The notes under the pieces: model-generated
The model's input: the letters and a program-made list of their open reading frames with translations, nothing else
What the model was told of the DNA's origin: nothing
The model's database searches: none
Part shown: piece by piece, positions 32,687 to 41,678 of the stretch
How the letters are laid out: each line of letters starts with the position of its first letter
Position numbering within the stretch: position 1 is the first letter of the stretch
NCBI GenBank assembly: GCA_001247695.2
Contig: LGRX02027684.1
Span: 1-62,074 of the forward strand
Origin: Cymbomonas tetramitiformis
Lineage: Eukaryota > Chlorophyta > Pyramimonadophyceae > Pyramimonadales > Pyramimonadaceae
DNA length: 62,074 nucleotides
Direction of reading: 5' to 3'
Translations under genes and position numbers: made by a program

Positions 32687-34348
32687 GTGTCACCTTACAA
32701 CTTTGAATACAGTTTGATATTCATGTTGCTATGCTTCAGCGTCTGGCTATTTCTATGTTGCTCCGCTCAGACAAATGGCGTGATGGTTGAGAACCTACAG
32801 GGCACGTCAACCGTGAGTGTTGTGTCCCCCGCTGGAGCAGCTCTTCAGCATGACGGAAAATTGCAACGCGGGAGGAAGGTAGGGGAGACGGCCCGGTTCG
32901 GAACAGCGCAGTTCTGCAACTTAGTACCAGGGGTGAGTGGAAGGTTTTTTCTTGCGACCGAGGAATCCTTCGTTGATGCAGTTACCTCGGAGACCGTCTT
33001 GGAATATCAGCACTGTGCAACCTTGACCGGAGGCGACTTTGTGACTTTCAATACGTCTACGGGGGAAACTTTGGGTCGGAAGCAACTCCTTCGGCCTTAC
33101 TGCGTCGACCAGCAGTTTAATAACGCGTTCGTGTATGGAAGCACTGACGATGAGGCATCGCTCAAGTTTGCTTTTCCTGGTAGCGCACAAGACCTCGATT
33201 CGTATGAGGCAGGTCGCATCTACATGTTGCATTTTGCCGAGGGAGTGGAACCTACGACTGTGCTCGCAAATGGATTCAGTTTGGCCACGATACCTTACAG
33301 CAGTGGAGGCGGTATTACCGACCTGGCAACTACGCTTATGACTGCCGAAACTTGGGCGTTCGTTTCCAGCATCGACTCTTCAACCCTAGCTTCCAAGTCC
33401 AGGGTTTTTGAGACCAGAAGTATCGAATCTATTGCGTATAGTGACTTTTATGTCATCCTGGTTGGTACCCCCGGCGCTCTGGACGTATTCACGGTCGGTG
33501 GGGAGAAAGCGTCGGCTGCGGACTCTAGGAATTGGTCCGATTTGACAGAAGCTCCCACAACTGCGGCAGTTTTGCCGGTAAGAACGGCGCAGTTTTGCAA
33601 CCTGGTCCCCAACGTGAGCGGTACGTTCTACCTGAAGGATAACGTTTTCTCTGAAACGTTCGTGAGCTCCAACACGCCGATAAGCTATAAAGAATGCAAA
33701 ATATTAACTGGAGGGCGGCTCGTGATGTTCAAGGCGACAAATGGGCAATCCACCGCTTGGATCGAGTTCGAAACCGGTTACTTTTTGGAGCAACAGTTCA
33801 ATAACATCTTTGTATATGGGAATGGAAAACATGAGTTTAGCTTGCAACTAGGTTTTCCCATCTCCCAATCTGAGCTGGCTGGCAATGAAGGAAGACTATT
33901 TGTTCTGCACTATGCCCATGGAGTTGAACCTGTTCAGATTGAAATCGATCAAGAGCGACTGGAAGGAGGATCGATAGCATATCCAAGTGGCTCCGCGTTG
34001 AGTAGGTCGACCGTTGATCTTCTTGCAACAAAGCAACTGAGATATTTCTCTTCAATTGACTCGGCCACTCTCGCTACGTTAGAGAACATATTTAGTGGCG
34101 AGACGGCTAACTCGCTATCACAGAACAACTACTACGTAGCCCTTGTAGGGCAGTCGGATGCGCCGGACATATTCACAGTGTCGGGGCAAAAGGCTGCTAC
34201 GCTTTCCCCAACTGCTGCCACGTCTACACCTACCTCTTCCTATTTGAAGCCCACTTCAAGCACGGTGCACGGTACTTCAAAAGCTTCGTGCATATCTTTT
34301 GTGCACGGTCTTCCGTTCGTGGCACTCTTAAGGCTACTTCAGAAATAG
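32687..34348 (+). CDS. Secreted protein with duplicated DUF4397-like domains
   Basis: An intronless 553-residue ORF. Residues 8-28 form a signal peptide (LIFMLLCFSVWLFLCCSA), pointing to the secretory pathway. The mature part is an internal duplication of about 225 residues, starting at TAQFCNLVPGVSG (about residue 74) and TAQFCNLVPNVSG (about residue 300). Each half has two beta-rich modules. The first contains the FCNLVP..SG and LTGG patterns, and the second RIYMLHFAEGVEP or RLFVLHYAHGVEP and FVSSIDS/YFSSIDS. The layout resembles DUF4397 (LRxVHaxPdaPxVDVY), so four such modules are likely. A Thr/Ser-rich linker follows, then a short hydrophobic C-terminus (about 534-553) that could be a GPI signal or weak anchor. 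The function is unknown; an extracellular or surface role is inferred. It lies alone between mobile elements. Confidence 0.7.
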   Translation: MSPYNFEYSLIFMLLCFSVWLFLCCSAQTNGVMVENLQGTSTVSVVSPAGAALQHDGKLQRGRKVGETARFGTAQFCNLVPGVSGRFFLATEESFVDAVTSETVLEYQHCATLTGGDFVTFNTSTGETLGRKQLLRPYCVDQQFNNAFVYGSTDDEASLKFAFPGSAQDLDSYEAGRIYMLHFAEGVEPTTVLANGFSLATIPYSSGGGITDLATTLMTAETWAFVSSIDSSTLASKSRVFETRSIESIAYSDFYVILVGTPGALDVFTVGGEKASAADSRNWSDLTEAPTTAAVLPVRTAQFCNLVPNVSGTFYLKDNVFSETFVSSNTPISYKECKILTGGRLVMFKATNGQSTAWIEFETGYFLEQQFNNIFVYGNGKHEFSLQLGFPISQSELAGNEGRLFVLHYAHGVEPVQIEIDQERLEGGSIAYPSGSALSRSTVDLLATKQLRYFSSIDSATLATLENIFSGETANSLSQNNYYVALVGQSDAPDIFTVSGQKAATLSPTAATSTPTSSYLKPTSSTVHGTSKASCISFVHGLPFVALLRLLQK

Positions 34349-35460
34349 CTTGGAGACATCAGTTGCAACTTATTGAGTCTCAAAGAAGAACTTTGTAACG
34401 AAGTCTTCCTTTCTGGTATAACAGCCTTTCCTCTCGGTACATGGACCAAGCAAGCAGTGTGGGAGCCCAACTGAAAACCAAGTACTCCCAAAAAAAATGG
34501 ACTTAGTCATCTATCGACCATAGCCTTCTTTCAAGCACAAACCCAAGTCTGTAAATTTTCTTGAGTGCTGCTTGAGAAATGATAAGGAACTTTCTGTTTT
34601 TGCCGATCTAGCGGCCAACAGATCGCTCAACAGTTGACTTATAAGATCATGGCATAGGTTGGAACCCCCGACGTGGAGGAAGCCCCTCACATGACTAGTG
34701 TCACCTGTTATATATGTTTTCCATCCCACATATTGGGCGTGTCACGTGGTTGGGTAATAAACTGGCACCAGAGGCGAGAGCATTCGATGCTACGTGTATT
34801 GGATACAGCATAAACTGTGTCGGGAAATTACGTTATAAAAACCCTGGCCGACTTTGTGACGCGATTCCATATTTAAGATTGCTTCCGGCCTAAGGACGGT
34901 TGAACGCACACGCAGTTCACTGTTCACAACGACATCGTTCTCGACACTTGAACGACTTGTGCGCCGCCTTGCGTTCTTTTGTATAAATGAAGTACTCAAT
35001 TTATTCTTGTTTTATTTTATTTCATATTCCTTAGTATTCCATAGTAATGTAATAGTCTATATTATGACATTCGAAGTCGAACATCAATAGCATCGCGCTG
35101 TGTTCCCACTTCGGATCGCGGAGGTTTCGCCCCCCATACCCCACCCCCCATTACTAGGCGTAGATCACTATGTGTGTGCATCAACATCCATCTAATTGTG
35201 TACGGTTCGCGTCACGTGTCGTGCCGTCGCGTCGCGTTTGAACATAACTGCTATGGATTTCTAGTTTATACTACGCACTTCCAGTTAATACTGCGTAGTG
35301 TGAGTGACACATGAAGACTTCACAATGGGCTTCACTTTATATAATATTCGACTGTGATTGTTCATATTTTGGCTTCAATTTTGGGTCATCATTCGCACTG
35401 TTTGCTGGAAATGATACTGACAGAGACGGTGAAATAACAGTAAATATATGCGACGACGGT

Positions 35461-35497
<37 letters not shown>

Positions 35498-35540
35498 TTA
35501 TTCAGTCTCCACAAACGCTGTGAAGCTGAGACGAGATGCT
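34349..35540. other. Non-coding interval with a (TA)n tract
   Basis: No gene was recognised. A TA dinucleotide run of about 28 bp lies at 35463-35493. If the primer-binding-site match at 35545 is genuine, part of this stretch is the preceding LTR, but I found no partner copy in the window. Confidence 0.4.
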
Positions 35541-35544
35541 CGGG

Positions 35545-35555
35545 TGGTATCAGAG
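35545..35555 (+). promoter_or_regulatory. Primer-binding-site-like TGGTATCAGAG
   Basis: Matches the initiator-Met tRNA primer-binding site used by many plant-lineage LTR retrotransposons (TGGTATCAGAGC) over 11 bases. It suggests the internal start of an LTR element on +, with its LTR to the left. The paired LTR was not identified. Confidence 0.5.
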
Positions 35556-35562
35556 TCTAAAA

Positions 35563-35710
35563 TGCATGAAAATAAAGTACTGGGGTTTTTATTTTCCCCA
35601 CCACAGATGACATTGCTGACCAGGCACCTCGGGTCGAGGGGTGACAGAAAGATCAGAGCTCCCTCCCCCCAGGGGGGTGGAAGTCTGTGTCTCCACGACA
35701 CCACCTCACC
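35563..35710 (+). repeat. Hairpin-bearing LTR-like fragment
   Basis: GAGGGGTGACAGAAAG..CTCCCTCCCCCCAGGGGGGTGGAAGTCTGT repeats the order seen in 31660-31740 and, inverted, in 11457-11708: GAGGGGTGACA, then a C-run/G-run hairpin, then RAAGTCTGT. Overall similarity is low outside these motifs. Confidence 0.5.
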
Positions 35711-36232
35711 CTGAAGTGACAGACCGAGGCATGCAAGCTAGAAACCCTAACCCTAAAGCACACAGATTGTTACAGGCCCAGAGGGACCTTTTTCAGTCCA
35801 ACTAGTTGCGGATCCCCGCTTGGGCGTTGGCCCGGAACAAGCTGCAGTCTAGGAGGGCAAATATTGAAATGTCACAGGAACTTCTAAAGTCTAATTCGGA
35901 AACAGGGGTCTCCACATGTCGGCACCGGCGATTGGCGGTGACGTGGAGCTCGATGTTCATTTGGAGTTGCTGACAGACGGGTTCGGGGACGGGATCCAAG
36001 GGGTTTCCCGAAAGGCCGGCCAGTCAACAAAGTCCTCGTCCTCGTGCTGCACGATGGAGAAAGCTGCGGGCACGCCGCGATTGTCCCCGCTGCAAAGCGG
36101 GGGCACCTCCTGGGAACGGTCGATGTCGCGATGTGAAGGCGGCTCCACCGGGAAGCGGACAGACAAGGCGGCCGCGTCGGGTGGAGGAGCTGCATCTTGC
36201 GGTGCGGGCTCGAGTGCGCGGAGGGCGTGAGC

Positions 36233-36806
36233 CTACGGTGCGGTCGAAGGTGGCCATGCGGACATGGGAGGGGGCTTGGGGGGAGCAGAAGGAGCGAGGG
36301 CGGGAGCACGCTCCGGTGCGAACGCCTGGACACACACGTAGGGGCACACGCCGTCGGTGTCCATGTGGCCGGTCGTGGCGGCCCACAGCCTGAAGCACGT
36401 CACGCACGGCATGCCGGTGCCCTCCCAAATAAGATAGCGCCCGTCACTCTCCTGTTTCTTCCATGTGCCCTCCGGCGGGATGAACTTGCGCCTGTCGAGG
36501 GCGTAAGCAGCCGCGGCAGGCTCCTTCCCGCCACCACCGCCGGTGCGGGTAGCACCACCAGACGTCGGCGGGGCAGGCGCGGAGAGTCGGGCAAGGGGGG
36601 ACTCATCCCAGAAAATCTTACCAAGCCGCAGAGTGAGGGAGGCGAAGGTGAAGTTGTTGTTGGTGCCAAGCTCGCGCACCATGACCAGATATAACGGGGT
36701 GACGTAGGGGGAAACGGCCGCGGACGATCGGAGAACGGTGTAGAGGTCCTTCACGAGGTTGCGGTCGGAGTAGTCAGCGTGGAGCCGGCGATGTTTGTCG
36801 GCGAGG
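36233..36806 (-). pseudogene. Gag-like ORF fragment interrupted by the LINE
   Basis: The frame is open from the LINE tail junction (about 36806, LADKHRRLHADYSDRNLV) to 36233. It contains a helical region (TPLYLVMVRELGTNNNF), a Gly/Pro-rich linker, and a Cys/His cluster CVTC..H..CPYVC. Its upstream part is cut off where the LINE 3' tail begins, so the LINE inserted into it. The helical-then-Cys/His order suggests a retroelement Gag. The family is not recognised. Confidence 0.45.
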
Positions 36807-37450
36807 GTAATAATAATATAACATTTACGCTGAGAATAATGACAATGTCATGAGTCCGCTGTAATCCTGCAAGCAGGCAACTGAAGAAAAGAGGGAGCTG
36901 GAATCATCCTCATAGCGCGCCCCGAAGGGCTCATCTAGGTCATATCAACCTAGGAAACCGCGGCAGGACAAAACTACGCAGAGCGCTAAAAAGGCCGTGC
37001 CGGCGTTTAAGCAGCAGAGGAGGTGGAATTGGAGCGAGGCTGCATCTGTGATGGAAAAAGAGGGCGGAAGCGAGGCGGAGGAAGGACGGTGGTGGAGGGT
37101 CGGGAAGGCGGGGGGAGGGAGCGGAGTGTGGGGGTGGAGGGCGAGCTAAGGTAGGGGGGACCCCTCTACCTAAGAGGGGGGAGTGATAATCAAGTGTTCA
37201 TCTGAGTGAAGAGAGGAGAAGGGGTGGAGATGATAGTCATTCAAGGGAGGTTACATGTTTTGCTCTTTCAACAGCTTCTTCTTCGGTGATACCTGTACCA
37301 GTAATTCGGCTAAGTGTGGTTCTGAGAGGGTCATGGTTCTCGACTCTAGCATGACCATTAAGGAAGGCGTCACGTCTAATGCGAGTGTGATATCTGCACA
37401 ACCTGGAAAGCTTCTTGAGGAGAGGCTTCAGTCTTCTCTAGTGGACCCCT
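36807..37450 (-). mobile_element. LINE 3' untranslated region and (ATT)n tail
   Basis: On -, the ORF end near 37470 is followed by this region, which closes with GCGTAAATGTTATATTATTATTA at 36807. It contains paired short stems (CCTGC-AA-GCAGG, GACA-A-TGTC, GAGCCC-TTCG-GGGC) and a G/A-rich strand. The copy at 10605-10975 keeps the stems but with different sequences, suggesting structural constraint, as expected where a LINE reverse transcriptase recognises its 3' end. Confidence 0.65.
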
Positions 37451-39420
37451 ATGGTGCTAAGGACCTGTCCAAAATGCTTCGGAAGATATCCCATTAATGT
37501 AAGTTCTTTGGGCCATGTGACAGTCCCTACAAATGGTTTGGTGTCCTTCTTGTTCGTGTAGGACGTATCACAGTGTCCTCCGTAGTATTCTGTTGGGTGG
37601 GCACTCTGTCGGGTCTCCTGCGGGAGGGGCCACGGGCAAAGGCTGTCGGGGATTACAAGCTTCCTTTCACCCAGGACTTCCTGCCAGATCTCGGAGTCAA
37701 CTCCGGTGCAATTCAGTCTTCTGTCAGTAATCTTCTTCTCAGGAAGGACATTGATGTACCACCTTGCAATCTTTTTTTGCGTCCCACTTCAGTCATGAGC
37801 AGGAAAGTCTTGGCTCGGGGGGCTATCAATGGCAATAATACAGACATCTGAGAAATCATCTTTGTAACATCCTCCGCCCGGAAGAACATATGGGTCATCC
37901 CCCGTCCAGTAGCCGTGTGGAATGAAAGGAATGGTGTTATGAGGAAATCTGAATACCATTTGAAATCCTTTAGCAATCCACTTTTCTTGATTTTTTGGAG
38001 AGAGTGGGAGGATCCAGATGCCCCGAAATCCTGGCACAGTGTTCGCTGCACGGTGGCCGAATTCTAAGGTAGCCATAACCGCTGAGTTTGTGAATCTTTC
38101 CTTCCCATCAAACGGGGGGTTCCCATAAACATTCCTACCCATATTAGTGATAGGGTCGACGTAGGCATCATATGCAAGTCCATCGAAGCCGATTCTGCCA
38201 TTTGCACAAAAGGGCCGAAGGGCGGCTCTCATCTGGTCTGAAGGGATACATCCGTTCTCGAATGAATCCTAGGTTGTGAGTTCAGTGGGTTACAAAACAG
38301 TTCACATCCATTCTCGTTTAGCCCACGGTCGTCAATGATGATGTCAAGAAGGCTTCTTCGAATGGCGTAGCAGTTTTTGGGGTCACCCGACTCATCTCTA
38401 CACGCTTTAAGTGCTGTATGAATGTCGTGTGCACGCGTGGCATATCGTGAGAGTGGTGACGGAAATTCTTTCTTTGAGAGATAGTGCCACGACAGGAGTT
38501 TCCAAAACTCTTGTTTCCTAGCATATTGGAGTTCAGGGTACACATTATTGCCGCTCTGAGTGTTAACATCCGGAAGTGCTGTCACAGCAATGGTCCCCTT
38601 CTTGGAAGCGGATGGGCGGTACATTCGCGATTCAGGCAACGCTTGGAGGTAGAGCTCCCGCTTCATTTCGTCGCGGAGGTCAGCAAATGGAAAAAGTGTT
38701 TCGGAGCAAATGTCTATAAAGGAGGAGCCCTTCCCGGGAGTCAACAGCTTAGGTTCCCCTGTAAGCTCGGCCGCCACATGCTTTCTGAGTTCATCGTCTT
38801 GTTCTCCTCTAAGGTATACAAGCGAGTTACCCGGGCCCGGGCATTCCAGTTGAATGTGAGAGAAGTTGCATTTGGTTCCTGTTTGGCAGTACGGGCAGTC
38901 AGGTGAGGTGGTAACACCCAGCTTATGTGATCATGCGGGTGAAGCTTGGAGGCCCAAGAGTTCTCTGCTTCTGGCCGCTGTATAAGCTTTAGCCGTGAAT
39001 TTTGAGATATCCTTGGTGGGAGGAACATTGTGGTCCTCTAGCATTCTAATATACTTCCCTTGAGACGACATGGCTTTCCAGGTATGCAGGTGGGTAAGGC
39101 GTTGGATTCTCCTGATGTGGTTCCGAATATCTCCTGCAACTGGCACTTTCATATAAAAGAGAGAACAGGGGAGTTCTTCGTATGCGTCGAATCGGGGAGC
39201 GTTTGCCCCTTTTCTGAAAGAGGCCCTCTTTGCTGCTCTATCAACTCTATCGTGAAGTCTATCATTATTATGTCCCCTTATCCATTTAAGGATGATCCTG
39301 CTGTGGTCTTCTCCACTGTAGAAGCCAAGCTCCTCAAGGATTAATCTGACTGCCTGCAGTTCGCGTCGGTTTGGTTCCCGAAGCTTCTCACGAGCACTGA
39401 CAGTTTTCCTATCCTTATTT
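37450..39420 (-). pseudogene. LINE ORF2 3' half: RNase H, zinc knuckle and adenine-MTase-like domain
   Basis: Reading down the - strand, an RNase H domain comes first (RRELQAVRLILEELG with the catalytic-type Glu, then ILKWIRGHNNDRLHD..DRAAK near 39240-39300). The next stretch, RNHIRRIQRLTHLHTWK, leads to a LINE-type zinc knuckle, CPYCQTGTKC..H....C, near 38837-38899. About 200 residues of linker (38229-38777) follow, containing ELFCNPLNS. A domain with GFDGLAYDAY and GNPPFDG (NPPF at 38110-38121) comes next, then GIWILPL. NPPF after a Dam-like ELFCNP entry suggests an N6-adenine methyltransferase fold. Several one-base frame changes and stops break the ORF (near 38240, 38905 and 39170). The RT domain is missing because of the inversion at 39420. 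Confidence 0.7.
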
Positions 39421-39461
39421 ACCGCCTATCCTTATTTCAACGCATTACAGGAGGCACCATC

Positions 39462-41399
39462 ATGCCCTACCGTGACCACTTGGAAAAGAACAGGCACCTC
39501 CTAGCACACCTCAGTAATGACAAATGCTCACTTAAAGAGCTGATCATGGAGCACCACCCAGGCGATGAAGTATTCACCCACGTCATTAAGAAAAGCTCTA
39601 AAGCTAAACTCACCCATATTCTTGCAAACACAACAATGGCTGACATGGCAGTCAAAACGGGTTGAACTGAAGAAAATCCATATATCATTTCAGATCATGG
39701 CATTGTATGGGCCGAAATAAAACTTCCCACCAGGGAGCGACAACAACAAAAGCTGGGAGAAAACAGGGGTGCAATTCCCAGATTCCAAGGCGCGAAGGAC
39801 ACCACATATGAGAACTACACAGGGTACCCCATTGGCATGCCAATGCCCGCCCTTTCGCCAGCTACACACCACAAATGGTCTAGAAAAGAAATGGCAAATT
39901 TCTTAAAAGCTAACGGCTAATCAAAGAAAGAGTTTGTCCATGCCTGCCCCGATAAACTCAAGGCATTAGGTGAGATTACCACAATCACAGGGGACACCAC
40001 TGACATAGACATTCAAAGGACAAACCTTGACGGCAGTCCTATCACAATCAACAAACTTGTAAAATCAAACGAAGACTTGGATGACATTGAGCAGGGCATT
40101 AAATGGCATAATAAATCTAAAGAATGGTGGTTGCACACTAATTCACCATGGAATGCGGCCCACCTTCTGTCCAGAGGAAAAGGCATGCCAGAAGAAGCCC
40201 ATAATTTAGGCTACTGCGGGAAGGAAAACACCTGGTTGATAGGCTTGTTGAATGCCCCTAATAAGAAAGAAGCCAATGCCTACCTTAAACGGCACCTTTC
40301 CTTTGGACCGCTAGAAGTTGGAAAGATAAAAAAAAAACTGCCACTGAAGACTCTCTCACTATTTGGAGTGTCACCCTACAACCCCACCTTTCGGCCAAAT
40401 TTTGGAACACGTACGGCACTGCCATGACTAGTGAGGCTTCCAAAACAATTGCAAATGCTCCCTTTCGATATGCTACGGGCTGGAGGGCATATACTGAACG
40501 GCTTGATCTGCTGCTGTCCGAGGCACTACCGACTGAAGCAACAAAAGATGAGTCAACAACTGAGGATGAGCTGGACCCCGATGCTATATGGGAAACCCTT
40601 CATGATTTGGCAAACAAAGCGGCAACTCATTCCTTTGGTACAAGAGGCCAAAACCCGAAAGCGGGAATATGTAAACCCTCAGCGGTATCAAATTACACCT
40701 ACAAATGGATGAACATCATCAGACGAACCTTTGAATGCATGGAAACCCGCATACACGACAATCGTATTCCCACAGAGGCAAGGAACCTGATCCTAAAAAT
40801 TCCTTTCACAAGAATAAGAGCTAAACATAATGAAAGTGCCACCGCATGGCTCAGCCGCTTGTCCGAAAACCTTGTTTTCTTTAGGAAAGCCTTCCAGGAG
40901 AGCAGAGAGAGCTGATTTGGAACAAAGGAAACTCCATGAGAAGGAGGCCCTCCAAAATCTTTTTTCCACAAATCTCTCAAGATTCCTAGACACGGTCATG
41001 GGCAAGATAAAACCAAATGAACAAGGTGCAGCGGCCACACCTGACAGTGAGGGTAACATTCCTGAAAGCAAGCAGGAGAGACTGGACCTCACCTTAAAAG
41101 AATACAAGGACAAGAAACTTTACTCCACCACTCCACAGAAACCGGATACCCTCCCCCCGTGGCTTCTTGAAATCCTAAAAATAAGCCCGAAACTTCCTAG
41201 CCCAATAGCTGCTAAATTAACATGTATTATCCCCCGAAAGGAACTAAACCAAGCACATTCTACATGCGGCATTTCGACGGCTCCTGGCCCCACAGGAATG
41301 AGATACTCACAGTGGATTCAAGGCCCGGAAAACTTCCAAGCTCAAACTGTCTCAGTGGCTCCTCGTAGGAAGAAGGCAAAGGCCAACAAGGGACAATGA
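39462..41399 (+). pseudogene. LINE ORF2 5' half (AP endonuclease to RT start), inverted
   Basis: On +, the fragment starts in the C-terminal part of an AP-endonuclease-like domain, ending ISDHGIVWAEI (the SDH motif of exonuclease-endonuclease-phosphatase folds) near 39690. A long helical linker follows through 40424-40915, then a frame change. The start of the reverse transcriptase region comes last: IPRKELNQAHSTCGISTAPG and PTGMRYSQW near 41230-41320, corresponding to RT motif 0. It then degrades and stops. It lies head-to-head with the 3' half on -, as twin-primed LINE insertions do. Many stops and frameshifts make it non-functional. Confidence 0.7.
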
Positions 41400-41678
41400 A
41401 ATCAACTGTCTTGATTAGGATTGTCCAAAGGTGCAGATTCTCTGATTAGGATTTGTATAGGTGGCAGATGATGATATGCCAGCCGACATGGGAAGATCGA
41501 TCAGAGATCTGAAATGCGCGCCTTGAAAGTATAAGACATGAACTTTTGCCCAGTGGAGGCTGTTCTAGCTTAAAGTAATTATTTGGAGGAGCTGTTGCTC
41601 AACCTGTCAAAATACTGATCAATCTTTCCTGCCATAAAGATATTACAATTGCTCAATTGTAGCCTTGTTCACTCAGCC

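Noticed and set aside
35744..35760. AAACCCTAACCCTAAAG as a telomere-type repeat
   Set aside because: Only about two units. Too short to be an interstitial telomere and probably chance.
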